64,000 bases of DNA from Marinomonas mediterranea MMB-1 (GCF_000192865.1 NC_015276.1:2852001-2916000), one strand, 5' to 3'. Counted from the stretch's first letter, positions 8,540 through 18,371 are shown. Numbers and translations: made by a program. The notes: generated by a model not told the origin, from the letters alone.

Positions 8540-9877
8540 TTAACCCTCTTTCTCAATCAGAGTTAGACAATCCCTAAGGATTGGGCCGTATTCAAATTTA
8601 CCAGAACACGCATAGGTCATCAGAGCAAGATCTTCTTCATCTAACTCCAACACACCAAGCTTTTGAGCCACTTCTGTGTCATTAACGACGATAGAACGCA
8701 GCAATTGTGTTGGTAAAATATCCATCGGCATCAAGTTTTCAAAGTGACCTAAAGGTAACATCGTACGATCACTACCGTTTGTGGTCGACGTCATATCAAA
8801 GCTAGTTTTACCTAACAATTTAGATAAGAACACATTTAGAACAGAGTGCTTTTCAACACCTGCACGTAAATAGTGCATCATTTGACGTTCGCGGCCTTCA
8901 CGAATAACCGAAACTTGATTGTGGTAACGACCGACGTAACCATATGGTCCAGACGCCTTACGTCCAGAAAGCACAGAACCTGAAATAATACGGTTCTCGC
9001 CTTCTTTTAGCTCACCTGCAACAATCTGATCTAGATTCGCGCCTAAGCGCGTACGAAGTAGACGAGGATTATTAACTTGAGGACCACCGAGTGAAATAAC
9101 ACGATCAGTATACAATTCACCCTGAACAAACAGCTTGCCAATCGCAACAACGTCTTGGTAGTTAACACTCCAAACGACTTTGCTATCACTCACTGGATCC
9201 AAGAAGTGGATATGAGTACCGGCTAACCCTGCTGGGTGAACACCACCAAACTCTTCTACTGTAACATCAGAGGTTGTTGGAATTTTACTTCCAGGTGCCT
9301 TACACAAGTACACTTTACCTTCGGTCAAACGAGAAAGAACCGTTAAACCATCAGCAAAAGCTTCTGCGTTGTCAGCCAACACAAGTTCTGGGTCGGCAGC
9401 TAAAGGATTTGTATCAATCGCCGTCACAAAAATAGAGCGAGGCGCAGTATCAACTGCTGGCACTTTTGAAAATGGTCGCGTGCGAAAAGCGGTCCATAGT
9501 CCAGAGTCAACTAAATTCGTTACAACAAGATCTCGATCTAAAGAGTTCAAATCTGAGCCCGCATACTTCGCGAACTCGACAGAATCATCGCCTTCTACAT
9601 CAATCACTACCGACTGTAACATACGACGTTCGCCACGATTAATCGTAGAAACGACGCCTGAAGCGGGCGCAGTGTACTTCACACCTTCCGTTTTCTTATC
9701 TGTGAAGATAACCTGTCCCTTTTTGACCTTGTCACCTTCCTTGATCAGCATAGTAGGTTTCATACCATGGTAATCAGGGCCGATAACCGCAACCGACTTC
9801 GCTGCAGGAGCATTATCAATCTTTTGATTGGGGGCTCCGCTAATCGGTAGATTTAGGCCGTTTGTAATTTTATACAT
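8540..9877 (-). CDS. nqrA: Na+-NQR subunit A
   Basis: Cytoplasmic peripheral subunit (445 aa) of the sodium-translocating NADH:ubiquinone oxidoreductase; it takes part in the ubiquinone-binding side of the complex. The sequence starts with the typical MYKITNGLNLPISGAP and contains GDKVKKGQVIFTDKK (a biotinyl/lipoyl-like fold) and YLRAGVEKHSVLNVF. It is the first gene of nqrABCDEF; together with apbE and nqrM all parts needed for a working pump are here. Its promoter must lie in the 455-bp gap shared with the divergent folX. Confidence 0.96.
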   Translation of the reverse strand: MYKITNGLNLPISGAPNQKIDNAPAAKSVAVIGPDYHGMKPTMLIKEGDKVKKGQVIFTDKKTEGVKYTAPASGVVSTINRGERRMLQSVVIDVEGDDSVEFAKYAGSDLNSLDRDLVVTNLVDSGLWTAFRTRPFSKVPAVDTAPRSIFVTAIDTNPLAADPELVLADNAEAFADGLTVLSRLTEGKVYLCKAPGSKIPTTSDVTVEEFGGVHPAGLAGTHIHFLDPVSDSKVVWSVNYQDVVAIGKLFVQGELYTDRVISLGGPQVNNPRLLRTRLGANLDQIVAGELKEGENRIISGSVLSGRKASGPYGYVGRYHNQVSVIREGRERQMMHYLRAGVEKHSVLNVFLSKLLGKTSFDMTSTTNGSDRTMLPLGHFENLMPMDILPTQLLRSIVVNDTEVAQKLGVLELDEEDLALMTYACSGKFEYGPILRDCLTLIEKEG

Positions 9878-10333
9878 ATGTTCTGCCCAACAATGAAATT
9901 GAACACCAAAGCGTTTGTGCCTTCAAACTAGATTCCCCTCCGGGACAACAACCCAGTTTCTAATAAACGTCTTTTATGACATTTAAAAAACACAATCTCA
10001 CTTCACCAAAAAACCGGAGTATTATAGAGATCATTAGTTCCTTTGACTACCATGTGGTAATTCCTTTACCACCGTTCTTTGCATTTTTCTTGCTAAATAA
10101 CGAAATAAATCTCATAAAATGGAGAAAAAATCGCCAACGGTTCACCATATTGTTATTAAACGACTATTTTGTTTTTTCATTGCCAACGCACTCCTTCCAG
10201 AATATACCTGCAAATTTCCATCATGACGCGGTTGCCACACTATTTTAAAACCGAGACAATATCGGCAGCGTAAAACCCGTGGCAACAGAAACACCAAACA
10301 AACTATTGATCTATCAAATTTAGGAGTTAAGCA
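9878..10333. promoter_or_regulatory. Divergent intergenic region nqrA / folX, with one palindrome
   Basis: This gap of about 455 bp separates two divergent transcription units and should hold both promoters. The only clear symmetry is GTGGTAA (10054-10060), 5 nt, TTACCAC (10066-10072), a possible operator. An open frame of 90 codons at 9976-10248 has low-complexity, A+T-driven composition and no ribosome-binding site, so I do not call it a gene. No convincing -35/-10 pair could be fixed by eye. Confidence 0.4.
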
Positions 10334-10702
10334 TTGCAAAGCCATCACGCCAAAATATGCATAAAGGATCTTCGATTAAGGACCTACATAGGCTTCAATG
10401 ATGAAGAGCGCAGTAACAAACAAGATGTTATTATAAACGCCTCTATTGAATACCCAGCTACCAACGCCTGCTCAACGGACGATGTCGATAACGCAGTTAA
10501 TTACAAAACCATTTGCAAGAAAATCATCGCGCATGTCGAAGCAAACCGTTTTTTACTACTGGAAAAGTTGGCTGCTGATGTTCTGGACATTTGCCTCGAA
10601 CCTAATCAAGTCAAAAAAGCATCCGTCGAAATAGACAAGCCACACGCTCTTCGCTTTGCAGATTCTGTTTCTTTCACCTTAACCGCCTCTAAAGACCAAT
10701 AA
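10334..10702 (+). CDS. folX: Dihydroneopterin triphosphate 2'-epimerase
   Basis: A 122-aa tunnelling-fold enzyme that epimerises 7,8-dihydroneopterin triphosphate to the monapterin form, a step toward tetrahydromonapterin. The sequence tracks FolX rather than FolB: IKDLRLRTYIGFNDEE at the N-terminus, VNYKTICKKIIAHVEANRFLLLEKLA in the middle, and EIDKPHALRFADSVS at the end. FolB aldolases are closely related, so the main alternative is dihydroneopterin aldolase. The start codon is TTG at 10334, preceded by TTTAGGAGT, a strong ribosome-binding site. It is 3 bp upstream of mfd. Confidence 0.85.
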   Translation: MQSHHAKICIKDLRLRTYIGFNDEERSNKQDVIINASIEYPATNACSTDDVDNAVNYKTICKKIIAHVEANRFLLLEKLAADVLDICLEPNQVKKASVEIDKPHALRFADSVSFTLTASKDQ

Positions 10703-10705
10703 CTT

Positions 10706-13700
10706 ATGGACAACCGCTTCAAGCTAAACACTAAGCCTGGCTACAAAAACACCTTCCAAGGTATACCTAGCACATTACATGCCGTACAGCTTCTTGAACT
10801 CAGCAAAACAAACTCATGCCCTATTTTGTTTATAGCAAACACGGTTTCAGAGCTTAATGACCTTGAAGACGCGCTGTCCTTTTTAATAAAGAATGAAACC
10901 GAAGTACTGCGATTTAGCGAATGGGAGACCCTACCTTACGATGCTTTTTCACCGCATCAGGATATTATTTCTCAACGCTTAGAAACACTAGCAAACCTTC
11001 GTGACACAAAATCATCCATCATATTAACCACTATAAATGCGGCAATGACTCGGCTATGTCCAGCAAGCCACATAGACTCACAACGCTTCCACGTTAAAAC
11101 CGATCAAAGCGTTTCTACAGAGACATTGGCTAACCGCTTAACGAATGGCGGCTATTTAAATGTAGACACTGTTCGAGAACACGGCGAATTTTCTATACGC
11201 GGCGCTCTTATGGATGTTTTTCCGATGGGAGCGGACGCCCCTATTAGGATTGACTGGTTCGACACTGAAATAGACAGCATCCGATACTTTGACCCCGAAA
11301 CACAGCGCAGCACAGAGAAAGTTAAGGAAGTAAAAATACTGCCTGCGAAAGAGTTTCCAACGACTCAAAATGGCATACAATTTTTTCGTCAGCGCTTCAG
11401 GGAACGTTTCGACGTTGACCCGTTATCGAGTCCTATTTATCAAGACATATCATCAGGACTCATGCCTGGAGGCATCGAGTACTACCTGCCTCTTTTCTTC
11501 GAAGAAACGGATTGCCTTTTTGACTACTTACACAGTAGTACCTGCATCGTTAGAAGCAAGACAGTCAATGACTATATTGCCTCTTCACTGTTGGATATAA
11601 AATCTCGACACGAGTCATTAAACTACGATCTAGAGCGACCAATACTCACGCCAAAAGAAGTCTTTCTAGAAGACAGCGAAATATTTGCCGAGTTAAACAA
11701 ATTTGCCGCCGCAGTCTTTGACGAAGAAGGCACAAACGACGTCTTCTCTACGATACCCGAGCTCACCGTCAACTCTAAACTCGACAACCCACTAGAGAGC
11801 CTAAGCAAGTTTCTACAATCACAAAACCTGCCTATCTTAATCTGCGCGGAAAGCGCCGGCAGACGAGAGGCTTTAATAGAGCTGTTAAACAAGAACAACC
11901 TAAAACCAGAATACATAGGCGACTGGCAACGATTCACCGACAAGAAACCCACGTTTGCGATAACAGAAGGACTTCTAACGCGCGGCTTCATTCAAAACGA
12001 AGCCTACGCAGTCATTGCAGAAAGCGAACTCATGGGTGAGCGTGTGTCTCAACAAAGACGACGCAAACACTCCGACGTAAACGAAGATGCGATCATTCGA
12101 AATTTGACCGAGCTTCGCTTAGGCGCGCCTGTTGTCCACATCGATCACGGAGTTGGCCGTTATCTAGGACTTACCAATTTAGAAATAGACGGACAGGAAA
12201 CTGAGCTACTGACGCTTGGCTACGCCAACGAAGCAAAGCTTTATGTCCCGGTATCGTCCCTACAGCTTATTTCAAGATACACGGGCGCTGACGAAGACAA
12301 TGCACCACTGCATAGACTGGGCACAGAAAAGTGGAGCATCGCCAAACAAAAAGCCGCAGAGAAAGCTCGCGACACAGCGGCGGAACTGTTAGAAATATAC
12401 GCAAAACGTGAAGCACGATCAGGCTACGCATTTTCCAAACCAGACGACCAATACGCCTTATTTTCAGCCAGCTTTCCATTCGAAGAAACGCCAGACCAAC
12501 AAATGGCAATTGACGCTGTTATAAAAGACATGTCAACGGGCAAACCGATGGATCGTTTAGTATGTGGTGACGTTGGCTTTGGTAAAACTGAAGTCGCAAT
12601 GCGTGCTGCCTTCTTAGCGGTTCAAAGCGGCAAACAGGTTGCTGTCTTAGTGCCAACCACACTGTTAGCCCAGCAGCACTACGAAAACTTCTGCGACCGC
12701 TTTGCGGACTGGCCTGTTCAAATTGAACTACTGTCCCGTTTTCGATCAGGTAAACAAACAAAAGAAGCCATCTCTCGACTTGAAGAAGGCAAATCGGACA
12801 TCGTCGTTGGCACACACAAACTCATACAGGGCGACATCCAGTTTTCCAATTTGGGACTGGTAATTATCGATGAGGAACATCGATTTGGCGTAAAACAGAA
12901 GGATCAGTTTAAAGCACTTCGAGCAGAAATCGACGTACTAACACTGACTGCAACACCAATCCCTCGTACATTGAATATGTCGCTGTCCGGCATCAGAGAC
13001 CTTTCAATCATTGCAACACCGCCTGCGAAACGCTTATCAGTCAAAACATTCGTCAAGAAAAAGGACGATCACCAAATTAAAGAAGCCATTTTGCGGGAAC
13101 TGCATCGCGGTGGACAGGTTTACTACCTTCATAATGAAGTCGAGACCATTCAAAAAGCCGCCGAATTCATAACAGAACTGGTACCTGAAGCACGCGTAAT
13201 AGTCGGTCATGGACAAATGCGTGAACGAGAACTAGAACAAGTCATGTCAGACTTCTACCACAAACGTTCCAACGTTCTAGTGTGTTCGACTATTATCGAA
13301 ACAGGCATCGATATCCCGAACGCAAACACCATCATCATAAACAGGGCCGACAAATTTGGCCTTGCTCAACTTCACCAACTTAGAGGTCGGGTCGGCCGAT
13401 CACACCACCAAGCTTATGCTTACTTACTAACCCCTCAAGACCGAAAAGTAACAGGCGACGCAGAAAAGAGGTTAGAAGCCATTACCATGGCCGACACGCT
13501 TGGAGCAGGCTTTACACTTGCCACACACGACTTGGAAATTCGCGGAACAGGTGAACTACTAGGCGAAGGTCAAAGCGGCCATATCGAGCACGTCGGATTC
13601 TCGCTGTTTATGGAGATGCTCGATCGGGCAGTCAAGTCGCTTAAAAACGGAGAAGCCCCCAACGTGGACATCACCTCTCCAATGCAAACTGAGATCAACT

Positions 13701-14116
13701 TACGCATTCCCGCTCTCATTCCAGACGATTACCTAGGCGATGTGCACACACGACTCATGCTCTACAAGCGCATTGCAAATGCGGAAACCGAGGACGCTCT
13801 AAAAGAACTACAAGTCGAAATGATCGACCGTTTTGGCTTACTGCCCGACGCAACCAAAAACTTATTTAGGCAAACAAGCCTAAAGTTAAAGGCCGAAAAA
13901 TTAGGTATAGTAAAAATAGAAGCCAACCAAAAAGAAGGAAAACTTCATTTTGGTAAAGAAACACCGGTTGATCCGATGAAACTCATCCAGCTCATTCAGA
14001 AAAAGCCAAATCAGTTTAGATTAGCTGGAGCAGACACCTTGCGATATGTTGTAAGCATGACCAGTGCCGACGACAGATTCCAACAAACCTATAAGACCTT
14101 GGAACTATTACATTGA
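10706..14116 (+). CDS. mfd: Transcription-repair coupling factor Mfd
   Basis: A 1136-aa ATP-dependent translocase that pushes stalled RNA polymerase off DNA lesions and recruits UvrA. The N-terminal UvrB-like domain (about residues 1-340) includes SEWETLPYDAFSPH. The RNA-polymerase-interacting domain follows with PVVHIDHGVGRYLGL at about residue 475. The helicase core holds Walker A GDVGFGKTE near residue 623, DEEH near 721, and TGIDIPNANTIII plus QLRGRVGRSHHQAYAYLL in the second RecA lobe. The C-terminal TRCF domain ends the protein. Its stop overlaps the start of csiV by 4 nt. Confidence 0.97.
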   Translation: MDNRFKLNTKPGYKNTFQGIPSTLHAVQLLELSKTNSCPILFIANTVSELNDLEDALSFLIKNETEVLRFSEWETLPYDAFSPHQDIISQRLETLANLRDTKSSIILTTINAAMTRLCPASHIDSQRFHVKTDQSVSTETLANRLTNGGYLNVDTVREHGEFSIRGALMDVFPMGADAPIRIDWFDTEIDSIRYFDPETQRSTEKVKEVKILPAKEFPTTQNGIQFFRQRFRERFDVDPLSSPIYQDISSGLMPGGIEYYLPLFFEETDCLFDYLHSSTCIVRSKTVNDYIASSLLDIKSRHESLNYDLERPILTPKEVFLEDSEIFAELNKFAAAVFDEEGTNDVFSTIPELTVNSKLDNPLESLSKFLQSQNLPILICAESAGRREALIELLNKNNLKPEYIGDWQRFTDKKPTFAITEGLLTRGFIQNEAYAVIAESELMGERVSQQRRRKHSDVNEDAIIRNLTELRLGAPVVHIDHGVGRYLGLTNLEIDGQETELLTLGYANEAKLYVPVSSLQLISRYTGADEDNAPLHRLGTEKWSIAKQKAAEKARDTAAELLEIYAKREARSGYAFSKPDDQYALFSASFPFEETPDQQMAIDAVIKDMSTGKPMDRLVCGDVGFGKTEVAMRAAFLAVQSGKQVAVLVPTTLLAQQHYENFCDRFADWPVQIELLSRFRSGKQTKEAISRLEEGKSDIVVGTHKLIQGDIQFSNLGLVIIDEEHRFGVKQKDQFKALRAEIDVLTLTATPIPRTLNMSLSGIRDLSIIATPPAKRLSVKTFVKKKDDHQIKEAILRELHRGGQVYYLHNEVETIQKAAEFITELVPEARVIVGHGQMRERELEQVMSDFYHKRSNVLVCSTIIETGIDIPNANTIIINRADKFGLAQLHQLRGRVGRSHHQAYAYLLTPQDRKVTGDAEKRLEAITMADTLGAGFTLATHDLEIRGTGELLGEGQSGHIEHVGFSLFMEMLDRAVKSLKNGEAPNVDITSPMQTEINLRIPALIPDDYLGDVHTRLMLYKRIANAETEDALKELQVEMIDRFGLLPDATKNLFRQTSLKLKAEKLGIVKIEANQKEGKLHFGKETPVDPMKLIQLIQKKPNQFRLAGADTLRYVVSMTSADDRFQQTYKTLELLH

Positions 14117-14916
14117 AATTCGCAAAGCTACTCATAATCACCACCGCATTTACAACGTACTCTTACGCAACAGAGATCGACTTAGCGAGTATTGATCCCG
14201 ATAAGGCACGAGCATACCAAGCCTACCTCCTCACATTTGAGTGGCCACAAGGCACATCCACGGAGGAAATAACGTACCAAGAGATCAAAAACAGCACGAC
14301 GATCCCATCGTACGACATTCCAGTGGACAGCGCTGACAGCACCACCCTGCCAGCCACGATAGAACCTCTATTTAATACATTTGACCGGTTCAATGAAAAA
14401 GTAGGGAAGCACGCGAAAATACTCGCTAATGAAAAGTGGACCCTGATATTCCCAGAAGCAGGTTTCACCCATCATGAAACATTTCACAGTACGGTAAACG
14501 AGAACGGGTATGCTGATTTGTCAGGAGAGTTTTCGGTCAAACTAGGACGCTATCTTGAAACAACGCTGAACTATCATCACTATTTGTTCGCGCATGATGA
14601 GAGCGACTTAACGCCGTCTGCACTGCCCCAAGACAATAACGTGGATCGCCCTCAAAGCGATACCGAGAACACGGATGCCGCACCAATAGAAAACACGACA
14701 TTTAATAGACCAACCAAAGTATTTAATTTAGCGCTGAAAAACAAAACCGCCAGCAAGAAAATTAATTACCTAGACCACCCCATTATCGGAACCCTTTTGT
14801 ACTTTGTTCCGATGGAACTGGAAGACGCCATTGAACAAAAAGCACTAGAGTCCTTTACCCCAGATTTGGGAGAAAACAAAACCCAAGAAGACCTGACCTC
14901 AAATGAGCTTGAATAA
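14113..14916 (+). CDS. csiV: CsiV-family periplasmic peptidoglycan-binding protein
   Basis: A 267-aa exported protein with a short signal peptide (MKFAKLLIITTAFTTYSYA). The body has the pattern of CsiV, a periplasmic protein first linked to cell-shape control: a conserved WTLIFPEAGF segment, then GEFSVKLGRYLETTLNYHHYLF, and a C-terminal YLDHPIIGTLLYFVP block. Translation starts from TTG at 14113, overlapping the mfd stop, so it is coupled to mfd. This pairing with mfd is common in gammaproteobacteria. The middle is a low-complexity Asp/Asn/Thr linker. The function beyond envelope association is not shown by the sequence. Confidence 0.8.
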   Translation: MKFAKLLIITTAFTTYSYATEIDLASIDPDKARAYQAYLLTFEWPQGTSTEEITYQEIKNSTTIPSYDIPVDSADSTTLPATIEPLFNTFDRFNEKVGKHAKILANEKWTLIFPEAGFTHHETFHSTVNENGYADLSGEFSVKLGRYLETTLNYHHYLFAHDESDLTPSALPQDNNVDRPQSDTENTDAAPIENTTFNRPTKVFNLALKNKTASKKINYLDHPIIGTLLYFVPMELEDAIEQKALESFTPDLGENKTQEDLTSNELE

Positions 14917-14937
14917 GGTTCTCAATAAACAAAAAAA

Positions 14938-14956
14938 GGCCTTTCGAAGAAAGGCC
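14938..14956 (+). terminator. Rho-independent terminator after csiV
   Basis: Stem GGCCTTTC (14938-14945) pairs with GAAAGGCC (14949-14956) over a 3-nt loop and is followed by TTTTTT. A preceding A-run would extend the stem. It ends the folX-mfd-csiV unit. Confidence 0.92.
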
Positions 14957-15074
14957 TTTTTTATTCACTCTACATTAATTGTTTATACGAAATAACCGCT
15001 TCAAATTAGCCATACTTCGCTGTAACGAACGATCCGTCAACCCAGCATACTAGCCAGTACCTAAGCGATGTGCA

Positions 15075-16766
15075 CTACACCTTGAATTGATTCAAATCCG
15101 AATTCAGACTCACTACATTCGTCGCGATATTTTCATTAGCCTCCGCAACCTGCTGAGCGTCAGCGCTTGTGTCCTGAGCGATCGTATTAATGTTTTCAAC
15201 ATTGCCTTGAATCTGAGCTGCGACCGTAGATTGCTCTTCAGCAGCGGCGGCAATTTGACGGTTCAAGTCGGCTATTTCGTTTACAGCATGCACGGCATTA
15301 TCAAAATGATCTGCCGTTTCACGACCTATCTCTAAGCAGTGCTGTGTTATCTCTACCCCTTTATTCATGCGAGACATGGCGTCTTCAGCGCCTTTCTGAA
15401 GGTTCTCGACCAAGTTTTGAATATCAACAGTCGATGTTTGTGTTCTTTGAGCCAAAGAACGTACCTCGTCAGCAACAACTGCAAAACCTCGACCAGACTC
15501 GCCAGCCCTCGCAGCCTCAATAGCAGCATTCAAAGCCAATAAATTAGTTTGTTCGGCAATACCTTGAATCGTGTCCAATACCGCACCAATGTTATCGGTC
15601 TCTTTTACTAAATTATCAATACTGTTTGAGGTATCTTGAACCTCTTTAGACAACTGAGAAGTAATTTTCTGATTCTCTTCTGCCGCAGTCTTACCTTTAG
15701 AGACAAGCTCACGCACATTATTGGCGACATCAGACGCTTCCATTGTGCTTCGCGCCACTTCACTTGTCGCACTACTCATTTGATCGATAGCACTGGCCAC
15801 CACTGCCGTTTCCGTTTTCTGCCTCTCAACACCCTCTAACGTATTATGAATAACGCCGACCGCTGATTCGGAACTTGCATTAAGTGAGTCGGACGACTTA
15901 GACACATTGACAATAATTCCATGCAGCTTGCCCATAAACAGATCTAACTTATTCGCAACATCGCCAAGTTCATCTTTGGCATCAAGGTTCATGCGTAATG
16001 TGAGATCACCCTCACCTGAGACCAAATCTTCCAATCTTGCCATCAGCTTTTTAAGTGGGCGAGTAATGGATAGGCCAACCGAGTACGCAACCACCACACC
16101 CAACACAATAGAAACCACCAAGGCCACAATAATGACCGTTACTGCGTTCTGCTCATCTTCATAGGCAATAGCAGCGGAATTAATTGAAAACTGCTGAACC
16201 TCGTTCAGAACCTCAATAAGATGCTCATCCAATGCCTCGTTTGCATGCTCAATAGCTGGAATTTCATCTAACGCGCTTTCAATACCATCGTCAGTAATAT
16301 GCTGCAAAAAGACAGCAACCATTCGCTCCACTTCAAAGTATTCGTTCTCTACTTTTTTGTACTCTACGAGAACGTGATCATATTCCTTTTTCGCTTCGCT
16401 GGAATGCACTTCTGCTTTTAGCGTCACGATAGTCTGCTCGGCCTCGACAATTTCGTCGTGGAGCTTTTTCATGTTTTTGTTAAGCTTCGCAATCAGATCC
16501 GCAGACTCTGCAGAGATATCTTTACCTTTGACCTTATCCAATAGCGCGTGAGAAATAACCTTTTCAATGGCGACGGCATTCTGCAATTGATGCTCAGTGA
16601 CCAGCGTCAGAGTTTCAGTTAGAGGGAGATGATCATGAGCGATCTCTTTGATTTCGCCTCCTATTTTTGCCATTTGGGAAATTGAGAACAACCCAACAAC
16701 CAAGAGCAAAGCAATTTGCATCACCGTCATTATTATCAGTTTATTAGATATCTTGAACCTGGACAT
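15075..16766 (-). CDS. Methyl-accepting chemotaxis protein, paired with a BLUF gene
   Basis: A 563-aa transmembrane chemoreceptor. Helix 1 is at about residues 11-29. It is followed by a periplasmic all-helical sensor rich in Glu/Lys (about 30-205, four-helix-bundle type), helix 2 (about 208-232), a HAMP linker, and a cytoplasmic coiled coil. The signalling hairpin is intact: AEQTNLLALNAAIEAARAGE, then SGRGFAVVADEVRSLAQRT, at about 400-440. No C-terminal methylation pentapeptide is visible. The gene begins 20 bp after the stop of a BLUF photoreceptor gene on the same strand, so the two are almost certainly co-transcribed. The periplasmic domain itself gives no ligand clue. Confidence 0.9.
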   Translation of the reverse strand: MSRFKISNKLIIMTVMQIALLLVVGLFSISQMAKIGGEIKEIAHDHLPLTETLTLVTEHQLQNAVAIEKVISHALLDKVKGKDISAESADLIAKLNKNMKKLHDEIVEAEQTIVTLKAEVHSSEAKKEYDHVLVEYKKVENEYFEVERMVAVFLQHITDDGIESALDEIPAIEHANEALDEHLIEVLNEVQQFSINSAAIAYEDEQNAVTVIIVALVVSIVLGVVVAYSVGLSITRPLKKLMARLEDLVSGEGDLTLRMNLDAKDELGDVANKLDLFMGKLHGIIVNVSKSSDSLNASSESAVGVIHNTLEGVERQKTETAVVASAIDQMSSATSEVARSTMEASDVANNVRELVSKGKTAAEENQKITSQLSKEVQDTSNSIDNLVKETDNIGAVLDTIQGIAEQTNLLALNAAIEAARAGESGRGFAVVADEVRSLAQRTQTSTVDIQNLVENLQKGAEDAMSRMNKGVEITQHCLEIGRETADHFDNAVHAVNEIADLNRQIAAAAEEQSTVAAQIQGNVENINTIAQDTSADAQQVAEANENIATNVVSLNSDLNQFKV

Positions 16767-16786
16767 AGAGCCCCCTTACAATACTC

Positions 16787-17221
16787 TTAGAAAATAAGCT
16801 CTCGTGTTTTGTCTCGAAAGCTAGTCAGAACTTTCAATGCAAAGTCGGCATCTTCCGAAACGAAGTGCTCTAACTTGTCATCGCTTAAAAATAACGTCAT
16901 CTTGCTCGTATCGTCGACCACGTCTCTTGTCAGGTTTCTAAAACCCATTCTCCAATCTGCGAAGCGGCGACTTTGAACGATAGCCTTTCGCAAACAGACC
17001 ACTTTTGAATGACGAGTATCTTGCTTGATTCGCTCATAAAGCGGCTCAACGTCGCTAGATTCCCCCTCCAATACCTGAATAAAGGTCCCTGCGCCGTTAT
17101 ACAAAAGCACGCCTGACACGCCGTTGCGACCATTATTGGCACGGAAAGACTCCAACATCGACATCAACTCCGCATCAGAGAAATGATGCTCAGCCCTACT
17201 TAGATAGGTGATGGAAATCAT
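16787..17221 (-). CDS. Short BLUF-domain blue-light sensor
   Basis: A 144-aa cytosolic flavin photoreceptor. The BLUF core spans about residues 2-95. The flavin-pocket residues are all present: Y6 (YLSRA), N30, Q49 (FIQVLEGE), W90 and M92 (FADWRMGF). The C-terminal 45 residues form a predicted helical cap. I chose the ATG at 17221, preceded by AGGATC, because BLUF domains begin with this hydrophobic strand; an upstream in-frame extension of 42 codons is basic and unlike the family. It has no output domain, so it must act through a partner. The next gene, 20 bp on, is a chemoreceptor. Confidence 0.9.
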   Translation of the reverse strand: MISITYLSRAEHHFSDAELMSMLESFRANNGRNGVSGVLLYNGAGTFIQVLEGESSDVEPLYERIKQDTRHSKVVCLRKAIVQSRRFADWRMGFRNLTRDVVDDTSKMTLFLSDDKLEHFVSEDADFALKVLTSFRDKTRELIF

Positions 17222-17487
17222 GGATTTGATCCTTGAATAACGCTTATATAAAAGTCTTATATTAGATAATGAAGCAATCCTACTTCGTTTACCGTTGGAA
17301 TATGTGTTTATTTTGTGACTTTTTGCTAACACCAAAAGCACCGCCACAGGTCTAAGAGTGATAAGTAAACCTTATACATCCACATCATTTTAATGTCTTT
17401 TATCAAAATTAGATTTGTTTTGTGGCACTTCCGTTTTACAATTATTCATTCCCCATATCGAAAATGACACGCTCATACGGAGTACCA

Positions 17488-18267
17488 GTGACACTATTTA
17501 GACCCTGTATCGATTTACACCAAGGCAAGGTAAAACAAATCGTCGGCGGCAGCCTGAATGACAGCGGAGCAACAGAGAACTTCATCAGTCAATATGACGC
17601 AGAATACTATGCAGACCTTTATAAAAAGCATGGGCTAAAAGGCGGACACGTTATCGCTCTTGGAAAGGACAAAAAGAACCACGAACAAGCCATTTGTGCC
17701 TTGCGAACCTACCCAAACGGATTACAGTATGGTGGCGGTGTCACAGCCAAAAACGCAACCGAGTATTTAAAAGCAGGCGCTTCGCACGTCATTGTTACTT
17801 CCTATCTATTTAAAAATGGGGCTTTTTCTTGGGATCGTCTGGATAAAATAAAACGTGAAACGGGCGTAGATCGTCTTGTGCTAGACCTAAGCTGCCGTCG
17901 CACCAAAGATGGCTGGTATATTGCCACCAACCGCTGGCAGACCGTTACATCCACAGCCATTAATGAAGAAAATCTTTATGAATTCGCGCAGCATTGCGAC
18001 GAATTCTTGATACATGCTGCCGATGTCGAAGGGCTGCAAGCTGGTATTGATGAAGAATTAGTGGCACTAATCGGCAAACACAGCCCAGTCAATGCGACCT
18101 ACGCTGGGGGCGCTCGCTCTTTAGAAGACCTGAAAAAAGTCCAAACCCTGTCTGATGGAAATGTCGACTTAACAATTGGCAGCGCATTGGATATTTTCGG
18201 CGGTTCCGGCGTCAACTTAGAAGAATGCATTGGTTGGAACAAACAAGCAGCCGCTGAACCGGCTTAA
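17488..18267 (+). CDS. hisA: Eukaryotic-type HisA (ProFAR isomerase)
   Basis: Phosphoribosylformimino-AICAR-ribotide isomerase of histidine biosynthesis, but of the branch found in fungi and plants (yeast HIS6-like) rather than the usual bacterial HisA. Diagnostic blocks are CIDLHQGKVKQIVGG, LQYGGGVTAKNA, DRLVLDLSCRRTKDGWYIATN and FLIHAADVEGLQAGIDEELV. The phosphate-binding TYAGGARSLEDL and LTIGSALDIFGG close the TIM barrel. The GTG at 17488 has a GGAG site 5 nt upstream and gives the family's natural N-terminus (260 aa). In-frame alternatives are ATG at 17464 and GTG at 17422. It stands alone, with no other his genes nearby. Confidence 0.88.
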   Translation: MTLFRPCIDLHQGKVKQIVGGSLNDSGATENFISQYDAEYYADLYKKHGLKGGHVIALGKDKKNHEQAICALRTYPNGLQYGGGVTAKNATEYLKAGASHVIVTSYLFKNGAFSWDRLDKIKRETGVDRLVLDLSCRRTKDGWYIATNRWQTVTSTAINEENLYEFAQHCDEFLIHAADVEGLQAGIDEELVALIGKHSPVNATYAGGARSLEDLKKVQTLSDGNVDLTIGSALDIFGGSGVNLEECIGWNKQAAAEPA

Positions 18268-18371
18268 AGCAACTTATTCAGTCTTATCACCCCGAACTCA
18301 TTGCATAACACTGCGTAGTATGTATTTTGGCAAGCTTAACTGCCCCAAAGCGCCTTCCCATGAAGAAAAAA

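Noticed and set aside
9976..10248. Possible 90-codon gene between nqrA and folX
   Set aside because: No ribosome-binding site, biased A+T-driven composition, and it covers the shared promoter region of two divergent operons.
17222..17347. N-terminal extension of the BLUF protein by 42 codons
   Set aside because: The extension is basic and unlike the family. The ATG at 17221 has a ribosome-binding site and begins with the first BLUF strand.
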